NCBI RefSeq assembly: GCF_009881055.1
Contig: NZ_WXFG01000019.1
Span: 1 to 64,000, forward strand
DNA length: 64,000 bases
From: Peptoclostridium sp.
Lineage (GTDB): Bacteria > Bacillota > Clostridia > Peptostreptococcales > Peptostreptococcaceae
Direction: 5' to 3'
Positions 44,445 to 52,971 of the stretch are shown piece by piece. How positions within the stretch are numbered: position 1 is the stretch's first letter; every line of letters starts with the position of its first letter. Under the pieces are notes generated by a model. The model had not been told where the DNA came from, searched no databases, and saw only the letters and a program-made list of their open reading frames with translations. A program made the position numbers and the translations under genes.

Positions 44445-45030
44445 TCATATCACCTCTTCTCTCCAGCTCTTGATATATCTCCCGCAGCCTCCTGCGGCCT
44501 CTGCTGATGCGTGATTTTACTGTTCCTATGTTTGCATTCGTAATTCTCGATATCTCGTCATAGCTAAAACCCTGTATATCCCTTAGTATAACAGCAGCCC
44601 TAAAGTCGCTCTCAAGCAGGTCGAGAGCCTTTTTTATTTCATCCCTCTTTATACTCTTCTCCATTACGCTCTCCGGCGTCTCTTCAGCCCGCAGGTTTTC
44701 TATCACTCCCGCCCCCGGGCTATCTTCCCCTGCATCAGTTATGTATTTGTACCTGCCCTCTTTTTTGAGATGGTCAAGGCAGCAGTTCACTGTAATTCTG
44801 TATATCCATGTGGAAAATGACGATTTACCCCCGAACTTCCCTATTGATTTATATACTCTTATGAATACCTCCTGCGATACATCGAATGCATCATCCCTGT
44901 TTTTGACCATGCGCAAGGCTATGTTGTACACCCTCTGTTTGTGTGCTTCAATAAGCCTCTCGAAAGAATCTACATCGCCTTCCTGCGATAGACTTACGAG
45001 CCGCATCTCATCCAAATTGATATTGTCCAT
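44434..45030 (-). CDS. ECF-family RNA polymerase sigma factor
   Basis: 198 residues. Region 2 is visible as DVSQEVFIRVYKSIGKF and TWIYRITVNCCLDHLKKEGR. Region 4 is FSYDEISRITNANIGTVKSR followed by ISRGRRRLREI. It is of the SigW/SigV-like group controlled by zf-HC2 anti-sigmas. Directly followed by, and overlapping, its anti-sigma gene. A cell-envelope stress role is inferred. Confidence 0.93.
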   Translation of the reverse strand: MDNINLDEMRLVSLSQEGDVDSFERLIEAHKQRVYNIALRMVKNRDDAFDVSQEVFIRVYKSIGKFGGKSSFSTWIYRITVNCCLDHLKKEGRYKYITDAGEDSPGAGVIENLRAEETPESVMEKSIKRDEIKKALDLLESDFRAAVILRDIQGFSYDEISRITNANIGTVKSRISRGRRRLREIYQELERRGDMNEM

Positions 45031-45172
45031 CTATATGCCACCCCGTATGTGGTTATTTTTCTGTTCATATGAATTATGTTATCATTGTATGACTCGATTA
45101 TGACAAATAAAGTTTCCAATCTGCAAAAAAACACATGAGCTTTCGCCGTTTATTGCGCATAAAACAAGCTTA

Positions 45173-45196
45173 ATGCCCAGCTAACAAAGCCGGGCA
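45173..45196 (-). terminator. hairpin downstream of the glycosidase-like gene
   Basis: ATGCCC-GCT pairs with AGC-GGGCAT with small bulges, followed on the minus strand by a weak T-rich stretch. It probably ends the 45219-47375 transcript. Confidence 0.5.
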
Positions 45197-45218
45197 TCAC
45201 TGTTGTAATATTATATTT

Positions 45219-47375
45219 CTAATTATACTTCTCGAACGCTTGCTTTAATATATAGTATGAAGGTTTTAACCTTTCATGATATGTGGGCTGCTCCCAGGCA
45301 TCCCAGCTGTAGAAATCCATTCCGATCTCTGCGATAGCCTTGCCACCTTTTACTACGCCGCATCCGATGTTGAACCCTTCTGTCTTTTGCGGCTTAAAGC
45401 CCTCATTTTCATACAAGTCTCCCATTATTGCCTTTGTTGACGGATCCATTACATTGAGAAGCTGCCAAGGTATTCTTATTTCCACATTGCCATTCTTCTC
45501 ACAGAAATCAGCTAGAGAATTGAATGACTCGTGTTTGGGGTTTGCATCTCCATAAGCAAGCAATCCCGTTTCATATTTCGAGAAAGGCACGGTCTTCTTG
45601 TCCTGAGGAAGATATATTTCCCTGCCAAGGCACAGATACATCGGATTAAATATTCCGCTGCCCGACTTTTTGTATTCCGGATTGGAATCTATCATTTTCA
45701 GCCTCTCTGCATACATATAGTTGAAAGAGTCGTAATATGCGTCTACTAGTATCCTTGAATCTTTTTTACCGCTTATTTTTACGAGAAAATCTGCAGGCTT
45801 TTGAAATTTAGCATCGCTTGCGCTATGATTCAAGTTTCCCTGCCCCTGCAGTATATCAATCGGTATTAATAGCTCGTCTTTTTCAAAATCATAATTCTTT
45901 GCAGCCGCCATCAAATATATGTATTTTTCATCTGATTTTACATGAAGCCTGACATTCTCATCCGAGTATACAAGCTGTGAATCTTCCCACTCATCAACAT
46001 CCCCGTCGACATAGCACACGCTCTTTTTCTGGCCCGGGTCAAACGCAAGAAGCCCAAACTGTTGCTCATTTGTCTGAGGATTTGACCAATATGGCCTTGT
46101 GTCAGGCAAGTCAAAGTCCGCAGTATTCCATGTCCTCTTGAACCATTCGTCCTGCCATGCAAATACAATGCCTCCGCAGTAGCCTTCTTCGTATATGTCC
46201 TTAAGGAGGTCTGCCTGTATGCCACCCTGCTTAGTTTCATCAAGATTGCCCTGGTTATAACCTGAATAAAGGCTTTCATGAGCCATGCCTCTTGACGCCG
46301 GCACGCCAAACTCAGCCACTAGCACTGGCACTGTATGCTGCTTGAAAAGGTCTCTCAAGTATGCCCTATACGTATTCACTTTGCCGCTTTCATCCTTGAA
46401 CGAGGCATACTCCCTTTGGTAGCTCATGAAATCCGGATAGTATGGATAGACATGGTAGGATGCAAAAACTCCGGGAGTGAAAAGTTCAGTCTTTTTAATA
46501 TGCTCAGTATCAACCTGAGCCATGTCCTCCTGCTCAAACGGCTCGTTGGGATGCTCGAGCGTATCTGTAGTGAGCCAGTTGGTAAAGCTCAAAGGTCTTG
46601 CCATCCCATATTCTGAAGCCTCATACCCGATTACGCTGTCACCCACCTCGCACAGAAATGCTTCAAAAGGAGAGGCATTCTGTGTATATAAGTATTTGCC
46701 GCTGTACGAAGCTTTATCCGGATTTGCATTATTAGTAGCAGTCACAAAATTTGGATCCCACTCAATCCCAAGTATCCATCCAATTACGTACCTTGAAACA
46801 TCGCTTTTATATGTGCCGCTTGCAAATCCAGGTTTCGAAGGAAGGCTTGCTTTACCGTGAATTATGTCCACAAGGTCCTTAGTGTCCTTTATGAAGTTGT
46901 TTTTTATCTTTCCATTGGCTGCATATGCATCCTTTAAGGTTTCGATGTCATCCTCGTTTATCCATACGCCCTGCATCAGATAAAGGGGCTGTGACGAAGT
47001 CCTGTTGAAGTCATAGAGCGCATCGTAGAATTCGGGCTTCATCGTGGTGTAGACCCTTATTACTTCGGCGTTCATCTCGCTTATGTAGGCAAACCATCTC
47101 ATATACTCTTCTTTTGTTATGGCCAGCTCCCCCGGAAAATGACCCGGTTTTCCTGCTCCAATGTTGACACCTTTGAGAAACTTCTTTTCCCAATCCCCTC
47201 CGGAATAGACATAAAACGATCTGCCTTCGATTTTAGCGGCATGCTTGATTCCATTGGCATCTTCAGGTATTTTTTCATTATCCAAACCGGATGTCTTTGC
47301 CCCGCATCCTGTCATTACCGCCAGCATGCTTACAATTAACACGGCAGAGGCAATCTGCTTTATATTCATTTTCAT
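45219..47375 (-). CDS. glycoside-hydrolase-like (TIM-barrel) lipoprotein
   Basis: 718 residues. Signal peptide with lipobox MTGC. N-terminal (beta/alpha)8-type domain (about 55-440) starting FLKGVNIGAGKPGHFPGE, with SEMNAEVIRVYTTMKPEF and a candidate nucleophile Glu in VPVLVAEFGVPASRG, and VIGWILGIEWDPNF as a candidate acid/base region. The C-terminal part (about 455-715) is a beta domain, perhaps carbohydrate-binding. Resembles GH2/GH5-like barrels but no substrate can be assigned. Extracellular, lipid-anchored. Monocistronic. Confidence 0.7.
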   Translation of the reverse strand: MKMNIKQIASAVLIVSMLAVMTGCGAKTSGLDNEKIPEDANGIKHAAKIEGRSFYVYSGGDWEKKFLKGVNIGAGKPGHFPGELAITKEEYMRWFAYISEMNAEVIRVYTTMKPEFYDALYDFNRTSSQPLYLMQGVWINEDDIETLKDAYAANGKIKNNFIKDTKDLVDIIHGKASLPSKPGFASGTYKSDVSRYVIGWILGIEWDPNFVTATNNANPDKASYSGKYLYTQNASPFEAFLCEVGDSVIGYEASEYGMARPLSFTNWLTTDTLEHPNEPFEQEDMAQVDTEHIKKTELFTPGVFASYHVYPYYPDFMSYQREYASFKDESGKVNTYRAYLRDLFKQHTVPVLVAEFGVPASRGMAHESLYSGYNQGNLDETKQGGIQADLLKDIYEEGYCGGIVFAWQDEWFKRTWNTADFDLPDTRPYWSNPQTNEQQFGLLAFDPGQKKSVCYVDGDVDEWEDSQLVYSDENVRLHVKSDEKYIYLMAAAKNYDFEKDELLIPIDILQGQGNLNHSASDAKFQKPADFLVKISGKKDSRILVDAYYDSFNYMYAERLKMIDSNPEYKKSGSGIFNPMYLCLGREIYLPQDKKTVPFSKYETGLLAYGDANPKHESFNSLADFCEKNGNVEIRIPWQLLNVMDPSTKAIMGDLYENEGFKPQKTEGFNIGCGVVKGGKAIAEIGMDFYSWDAWEQPTYHERLKPSYYILKQAFEKYN

Positions 47376-47813
47376 TCAACCTCCCGGCAATATCTAATGT
47401 ATCATCAACATATTAACAACATATCCAGTATATCAGAATTTTGCATATATTTACATCTGTTCAAACTTTCATATTTTAACATGTCGGTTTGAACTATGAT
47501 GTAACCCATAAAATTTTCATATATTCAAAAATAATACAATTGAAATGATTAATCGAACATCTCTCAAATCATGATAATACTGTTAAAAAAAATATATAAC
47601 TTGCCCTGTAAAAATCAGCATTTGAATTGGCCTGTTGATTTTTATGATATGCCAGGATTCAATTTAATGTGAGCTTTGACCTGATTCTCTCAGCTTGTGT
47701 GGCCGAATCGAAAGTCATGCCTGTAATAATATTACATAACTACTTCTTTGGTGTCGTTAGATTTTTCACTAAAGTGCGCGATAATTTCTCGCAAATCCGC
47801 TTGTTATGCAAGT
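47376..47813. other. A/T-rich intergenic region without a recognised gene
   Basis: Between divergent genes. A plus-strand open frame at 47669-47962 overlaps the next gene, has no ribosome site and is not called. No riboswitch motif was recognised. Confidence 0.4.
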
Positions 47814-47841
47814 TTGACTTCCATTCAAAAAATGGTATCAT
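47814..47841 (+). promoter_or_regulatory. promoter of the degenerate P-loop protein gene
   Basis: TTGACT, a 16-bp spacer and TATCAT, about 105 bp upstream of the coding start. Confidence 0.45.
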
Positions 47842-47880
47842 GTTATCTAAGATAATCAACAATCCAAAATCAGAGTACTT

Positions 47881-47907
47881 CTCTTATAATCAGTATTTCT
47901 ATAAGAG
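47881..47907 (+). repeat. 5'-UTR hairpin
   Basis: CTCTTATA (47881-47888) pairs perfectly with TATAAGAG (47900-47907) within the leader, about 40 bp before the start codon. It could be an operator or an RNA stem; no T run follows. Confidence 0.45.
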
Positions 47908-47945
47908 AGTTTCTCTAACACTAAAAGACAGGGGGATTGATTTTA

Positions 47946-48440
47946 ATGAATCCAATGCTTAAAAAACTTGTAGATCAGAATTTCATGACAGAAGCTCAGG
48001 CGGCTTATCTTGAAGAGGCCGTGGGCAGACAGGATACAGTTATAGTATCTGGACACAAAGGCTGGGGAATACTTCCTCTAATGGCAACACTAAGCGCCGT
48101 TGCCAAGAGCAAGTTCAGCATCAAGCAGGTTAAAGGCTTCGATGACCTGGCCGATGAAGCTCAGTACTACATAATAGCCGACCTTTCAGACATTGATTTT
48201 GCAAAGCTTATTGCCGATACAATATCTATCAAAGACACATCTATGATAACAATAAAAGACCCTGACCACCCATTCTCTCTCTACAAAATACTTGGTGATG
48301 TGTACAAGGCTACAGGTGACACTTCAAAAACATTCCAGGTTGCCGAATGCTGCAAGGAAAATGGCGAAAAGAAGCTCGCCAAGATCACTCAGGTTACTTA
48401 CAATGAAAGCGGCAAGCTTGTAAAGGTTGATTTTAAATAA
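47946..48440 (+). CDS. PilT/TadA-like ATPase remnant family with degenerate P-loop
   Basis: 164 residues, ATG after GGGGG. The segment DTVIVSGHKGWGILPLMATL occupies the place of a Walker A motif in secretion/pilus ATPases (GxTGSGKTT), but the Lys-Thr/Ser pair is gone (GHKGWGI). It continues with a Walker-B-like IIADLSDIDF and a conserved SMITIKDPDHPFSLYKIL. So it looks like a small derived RecA-fold domain that may no longer hydrolyse ATP. No pilus genes nearby. Function unknown. Ends with a strong hairpin. Confidence 0.65.
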   Translation: MNPMLKKLVDQNFMTEAQAAYLEEAVGRQDTVIVSGHKGWGILPLMATLSAVAKSKFSIKQVKGFDDLADEAQYYIIADLSDIDFAKLIADTISIKDTSMITIKDPDHPFSLYKILGDVYKATGDTSKTFQVAECCKENGEKKLAKITQVTYNESGKLVKVDFK

Positions 48441-48451
48441 TACCCTGACCT

Positions 48452-48525
48452 AAAGCAAAAAGTGTGTATCCTCCTTGAAATTGATATAATCAAACTCTAA
48501 TTCAGGGAGATACGCACTTTTTCTA
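48452..48525. terminator. long bidirectional terminator sharing sequence with 50711-50755
   Basis: AAAGTGTGTATCCTCCTTGAA pairs with TTCAGGGAGATACGCACTTT with a few mismatches; T's on plus and A's/T's for minus. Ends both the 47946 gene and the radical SAM gene. The same AAAGTGTGTATC stem recurs at 50714. Confidence 0.75.
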
Positions 48526-49836
48526 TCAGCTGTTTTGAATTTTCAATCTTTCAAAAGACTTGAGAGTCTCCTGTATCCTGCCTTTAAGCCATTTTTCGTC
48601 AAATTCGCTTTTATATAGAAATCTTGTTTCGTTTTCTATAGTCCAATCGTCTGCGCTTATTCCTGATACTCTTTCATAAAGCTTTGAGCCTGGCAGCGGG
48701 TAAGGCACGTTGAATGATATCTCATCAAGTCCCAGGGAAAGTGAAAACTCGAGAGTATCCTCGATAGTAGCCTCTGTTTCACCCGGATAGCCCACTATGA
48801 AAAAACCTGCGCATGCTATTCCATTTCTTACGAATACCTCAACGCCATTTCTTACACTTGACGTATCAATGCTTTTGTTCATCAGCTTAAGAACCTCATC
48901 GTTGCCCGACTCTATACCAAGATACACCTTGCTGCAGCCTGCCTTTTTCATTTCACACGCAATCTCGTCATTTATAGTATCCACACGCGAAAGACAGCTC
49001 CATGATATTCCCAGCTTTTCTTCAACGAGTCTTTCGCAGAAGCTCTTTAGGAATTTGGTGTCGAATGTAAAAAGGTCATCTGCAATCCAGAGCGAGTCAT
49101 AGCCATAAGATAATATGTCTCTTATTTCGTCAAAAATCCTATCAAGACTCCTGAACCTCACCTCTTTTCCGAATATAGGCTTGGAACAAAAGTCGCACGA
49201 AAACGGACATCCGTAGGTCATCATTATTGAAGTTTTCTTTTTCCCGGAATGCCTGTGACACAACTCCTGATATCTGCCATGATCAAAGCCTGACCTGTCA
49301 GGCAGCGGGCAAGTGTCGATCTCATCCTTGCTAAGATGTGTCGCAGTCGAATATAGTCCCCCGTTTTTCAAACTGTATATGCCAGGATAGCTTTCCGAGT
49401 TTATTCTCTCTATGAACCCGATTCTGTTTGGAGCATTAAGATAGTCGTGGCAAAAGTCTGGAAAGCTTTTAGCAGCCTCTCCCTTGAAAACATAATCGAA
49501 CTTCTCGGCGAACCTGGCAGGATAGAGCGTTGGCAATGGTCCACCCGCTATATAGATGCTGCTTGGATTTATTTTTTTGAGCTTGTCCAGCAGCTTCAAT
49601 GCATTGTCGGCAAATGTCGTCATTACATATATTCCTGTTATATCTGCTTTGTATGCCTCCGCCCTTGAGATTACCTCTTCCAATGTCAAGAAGGTGCAGT
49701 CCAGCTTCATAACCTCAACCCCTTTTTCTTTAAGAAGCGCCGAAAGCAGTCCTATCCCAAGAGGTGGAAATAGCTGGTCTTTAGTAACGCCAGTGTAAAA
49801 GTAAGGATATATAAGCAGGACTTTTTTAGAGCTCAT
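48526..49836 (-). CDS. B12-binding radical SAM protein
   Basis: 436 residues. N-terminal cobalamin-binding-like Rossmann domain (about 5-140, VLLIYPYFYTGVTKDQLFPP and SIYIAGGPLPTLYP). The radical SAM core follows with cluster motif YGCPFSCDFCSKP (CxxxCxxC) and YLGIESGNDEVLKLMNK, then FFIVGYPGETEATIED. Belongs to the BchE/MiaB-like group of B12-type radical SAM enzymes that modify diverse substrates. It starts 4 bases into the end of the 272-residue unknown gene, so both are co-translated. Confidence 0.9.
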   Translation of the reverse strand: MSSKKVLLIYPYFYTGVTKDQLFPPLGIGLLSALLKEKGVEVMKLDCTFLTLEEVISRAEAYKADITGIYVMTTFADNALKLLDKLKKINPSSIYIAGGPLPTLYPARFAEKFDYVFKGEAAKSFPDFCHDYLNAPNRIGFIERINSESYPGIYSLKNGGLYSTATHLSKDEIDTCPLPDRSGFDHGRYQELCHRHSGKKKTSIMMTYGCPFSCDFCSKPIFGKEVRFRSLDRIFDEIRDILSYGYDSLWIADDLFTFDTKFLKSFCERLVEEKLGISWSCLSRVDTINDEIACEMKKAGCSKVYLGIESGNDEVLKLMNKSIDTSSVRNGVEVFVRNGIACAGFFIVGYPGETEATIEDTLEFSLSLGLDEISFNVPYPLPGSKLYERVSGISADDWTIENETRFLYKSEFDEKWLKGRIQETLKSFERLKIQNS

Positions 49837-50618
49837 ATTATCACCTCTTTGAATATTATCGAATATTTATAGTTTTCAAACCTTCCCGAATCGCAGAAAA
49901 TCTCGCTTTCAAAACCTGCCCAGCAATAGCCTTCTGCCATCTCCCTCCCCCAGTATAGCTGGCTTGTAACTCCATCTGGTATATGAGTCTCTAAAATAGC
50001 AAATTTCAACGAGTATGCACTGCTCAGCAGTTCACAAACCCCCTGCATTTTCTGCCATCCCGACGGAGGCTCTGTCACATTTCCGTTTATGACGCCCTTG
50101 TCAAATATTCCTGCCCCCATCTCATTCATGACAAAAATCCTGCATGCCTTTTTTTTGATGTCGCAGCTTAAATCAACAGATACCTCATTTCCATTTACGC
50201 TGTACAATGCCCTTACTTCTCCATTGGAAACCACTTCCACAAAGCATGCTTCAACATTGAAAATCTTTCTAAGCACGCCGCCTAATCGGAGAAACATGCC
50301 TTGTTTTTTTTCATTCTTCATGTATATGTTTGTACAAATGTATTCAAAAACCCTCGTCAGCGGCCTAATCCTTAAACCCCAAGTCTTCCATTCCAGCCTT
50401 TTGTCCACATCTGAAATCACAAGGATTCTGCCGTTTTCCTTTTGAACACTTCGCACAGACGAAAAATAAGTGTAGCCGTCAGCTTGGACAGCAAACGCGC
50501 CAATGCCCATGCCTTCTTCTACTATGATTTTGCCGTCCTTGAATGCAACAAGCCCTCTGTCAAGTCCTCGTGAAACTCCAATTCCCTTGTATTCGTCTAT
50601 TATATCGAAATCAAGCAT
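49833..50618 (-). CDS. unknown protein paired with the radical SAM enzyme
   Basis: 261 residues from the ATG after GGAGG. No signal peptide or TM segment. Beta-rich, with EYKGIGVSRGLDRGLVAFKD near the N-terminus and a C-terminal TSQLYWGREMAEGYCWAGFE block. Contains few cysteines and no recognised enzyme motif. Some features recall lipocalin-like CrtC/hydroxyneurosporene folds, but that is a weak impression. The 4-bp overlap with the radical SAM gene strongly suggests a joint function. Confidence 0.7.
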   Translation of the reverse strand: MLDFDIIDEYKGIGVSRGLDRGLVAFKDGKIIVEEGMGIGAFAVQADGYTYFSSVRSVQKENGRILVISDVDKRLEWKTWGLRIRPLTRVFEYICTNIYMKNEKKQGMFLRLGGVLRKIFNVEACFVEVVSNGEVRALYSVNGNEVSVDLSCDIKKKACRIFVMNEMGAGIFDKGVINGNVTEPPSGWQKMQGVCELLSSAYSLKFAILETHIPDGVTSQLYWGREMAEGYCWAGFESEIFCDSGRFENYKYSIIFKEVII

Positions 50619-50710
50619 ATCAACCTCCGTATACAGGCAATTGCAGAACATCGCACTTATTCAATCTTACCCAAAATCCACATTGGTAATGCAATATTTG
50701 GTATATTGCA

Positions 50711-50755
50711 AAAAAAGTGTGTATCCTCAATAAATGAAGATACACACTTTTTTTT
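50711..50755. terminator. bidirectional terminator with shared AAAGTGTGTATC stem
   Basis: AAAGTGTGTATC (50714-50725) pairs with GATACACACTTT (50739-50750), flanked by runs of A and T. Ends the HD-GYP gene on minus. Nearly the same stem as 48458-48521. Confidence 0.85.
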
Positions 50756-50756
50756 G

Positions 50757-52718
50757 CTATGACTTGAATTGTTCCTGCATATTTCTAAACAAATCGATAT
50801 TGCCTGCAAATACATCGACTATATGCGGGTCAAAATGTTTTCCTTTTCCATCCATAATTATTTCAACGCTTTTTTCAAATGTAAACGGCTCCTTGTACGG
50901 TCGCTTTGATAATAAGGCGTCCAACACGTCTGCCACAGCGACTATCCTGGCTGAGAGCGGTATTTCATCTCCCTTTAGCCCGCTTGGATATCCGCTTCCA
51001 TCCCATTTTTCATGATGTGCAAGTGCTATGGAAATCCCTTCTGAAAAGAGGCTTCTTCCGCTTCTCATGATATTTGCTTCGGCTTCTTTCAATACATCCG
51101 CACCATACACAGTATGCATTTTCATGATTTCAAATTCTTCTCCAGTCAGTCTGCCGGGCTTTAGCAGTATGTTGTCCGGTATTCCAACTTTGCCGATATC
51201 ATGCATGGGGCTGAATTTTTCAATATCTATCAAAAATTTCGAATCAATCATGTCCGCATACTTGCTGTTGGTTTTCAGCAGATTTGATATCAAAACAACA
51301 TAATTCTTCATTCTGTTGAGATGCTCCGCAGTATCGTCATCCTTGGCCTCCGCAAGCTTCGCCAGTGCAAGGACGCTTGAATACACAAGATCATCGACAA
51401 AAATGTTCTTCTCAAATGATATTGCTATGGCGTTGCTGACAGATTTGAGAAAATCCACATGCAAAGGGCTGTACACATTTTTCTTGTTGCTCGAAAAGAA
51501 TATGAAACCTATCTGCTTATTGTTTATAAGCAAAGGAAGTGTAATTGATGCCTGTATTCCATGCTTCATTATTATTCGGCTGTAATCGCTTATTGTCCTG
51601 TTTTCAAAGTATGAATCCAGATCGTTAATCACCCTGGGTCTGTTCTTCTCGATAATCCTTTTCAGGCTGGTTTTATTTATGTCTACAGCCGTTCCAAGAA
51701 GCTCTGTTTCAAGTCCTTTGTGTTCGCTTCCGCATACGCCGTAGGAAGCGACTATATTGTCATCTCCAGATCCCCTGAACAGGGCAATGCCAATATATGT
51801 GTATGGTATGTATCTTTTGAATGTTTTGAATATGTAATCGAGAGTCTCATCAAACGATGTATGCATGTTTATGTTTTCAATCAGATGCATCATTTCACTT
51901 ATCCCGCTAAATAAATTCTTAACCTCTATTACGACTCTGTTGATGTTGTTTTTTGTCTTGAATGAACTGCCCTCATTGTTGCTCATGAACCCTATATTGT
52001 TAAAACCTATATAAAGCTCTTCCAATGGCTTGAAAAGGTAGTTATAAAGCCTGTATACAGTCATTCCCGACAGCAGGCTCACAATCAGTATAAGCGCGAG
52101 ATAAATGTTTCTATACATAAAATATGCGCCATTCATCCTGTCTGTTATCATATTCATCATTTTTTCGTTCAAATCCAGTAACTTCAAATTATTGCCATTT
52201 ATGAAAATCAGCGCATTTTTGAATTCCTTGCTGGTGTGCTCTTCCGATACAATTATGTAGGCGCTTCGTTTATATTCACTCCAGAGGGCGTCGATTTCGC
52301 CTATGTTGCTGTTTATGCTTGAATCTCCTAAATAGTCAATTTTTACAGTTTCATTCTGTACCCTGATATATCCTTTTTTGATTCCTTCTAGCGTAGCTTC
52401 GAATGACTTTGTTGAGCTGATGATTTTCTCTCGTGCGCCGGTTGCTTTTTCTCTCAAAATTTCATCTGATTCTATGCCTTCTCCCGAGCTTATCGCATTC
52501 AAAAGGACCGATATTCTGCTGGCATCTTTTGCAATCATTTGGGTCAGCATCCTCTGCCTGCCGAGCTCATTTACAATATTCGTCGCATTTTTTTGAGCAG
52601 CCGCATTCAAAAGCGACATTCCAATGATAAGAAACAGCAGGGTTATTATCATTACAAGCAGAATAATCACATGGCGTCTTAACTCAATAAACATGTATGT
52701 ATTTGTTTTTTGTTTCAT
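50757..52718 (-). CDS. membrane-bound GAF/HD-GYP domain protein (probable cyclic-di-GMP phosphodiesterase)
   Basis: 653 residues, ATG after GGAGGAG. TM1 near residues 14-36, a periplasmic-like PilJ/type IV-like sensor domain (NELGRQRMLTQMIAKDASRI), TM2 near 205-225, a GAF-like domain (about 290-450) and a C-terminal HD-GYP domain. Catalytic motifs: HLNRM, MHDIGKVGIPDNILLKPG, HHEKWDGSGYPSGLKGDEIP. HD-GYP proteins usually cleave cyclic-di-GMP. Senses an extracellular signal and signals inside. Monocistronic. Confidence 0.9.
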   Translation of the reverse strand: MKQKTNTYMFIELRRHVIILLVMIITLLFLIIGMSLLNAAAQKNATNIVNELGRQRMLTQMIAKDASRISVLLNAISSGEGIESDEILREKATGAREKIISSTKSFEATLEGIKKGYIRVQNETVKIDYLGDSSINSNIGEIDALWSEYKRSAYIIVSEEHTSKEFKNALIFINGNNLKLLDLNEKMMNMITDRMNGAYFMYRNIYLALILIVSLLSGMTVYRLYNYLFKPLEELYIGFNNIGFMSNNEGSSFKTKNNINRVVIEVKNLFSGISEMMHLIENINMHTSFDETLDYIFKTFKRYIPYTYIGIALFRGSGDDNIVASYGVCGSEHKGLETELLGTAVDINKTSLKRIIEKNRPRVINDLDSYFENRTISDYSRIIMKHGIQASITLPLLINNKQIGFIFFSSNKKNVYSPLHVDFLKSVSNAIAISFEKNIFVDDLVYSSVLALAKLAEAKDDDTAEHLNRMKNYVVLISNLLKTNSKYADMIDSKFLIDIEKFSPMHDIGKVGIPDNILLKPGRLTGEEFEIMKMHTVYGADVLKEAEANIMRSGRSLFSEGISIALAHHEKWDGSGYPSGLKGDEIPLSARIVAVADVLDALLSKRPYKEPFTFEKSVEIIMDGKGKHFDPHIVDVFAGNIDLFRNMQEQFKS

Positions 52719-52865
52719 CTTCTCCTCCAAAAGTATCAGGCATAGTATTGTGTTTTTTTGGAATATACCATGTTTAGCAGTATTTCTCATATCTATTATA
52801 TTCTATTAAACCTGCTATTCAAAGCTTCATTATACACAATACACGATGATATGGATACGCTGATA

Positions 52866-52894
52866 TTGACATCAATTTTATAATTTGGTATATA
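52866..52894 (+). promoter_or_regulatory. htpG sigma-A promoter
   Basis: TTGACA, a 17-bp spacer and TATATA just before the CIRCE operator. Confidence 0.8.
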
Positions 52895-52905
52895 AAATGT
52901 AAGGA

Positions 52906-52932
52906 TTAGCACTCATCATGCAAGAGTGCTAA
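52906..52932 (+). promoter_or_regulatory. perfect CIRCE operator (HrcA binding site)
   Basis: TTAGCACTC, 9 bases, GAGTGCTAA: an exact match to the CIRCE consensus, placed directly downstream of the -10. HrcA should repress htpG when cells are unstressed. Confidence 0.95.
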
Positions 52933-52971
52933 TGATGTGCCAGTTAAATACTTAATTTTGAAAGGAGCGAT

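Noticed and set aside
47669-47962. Plus-strand open frame of 97 codons before the P-loop protein
   Set aside because: It lacks a ribosome site, covers the likely promoter and hairpin, and overlaps the next gene.
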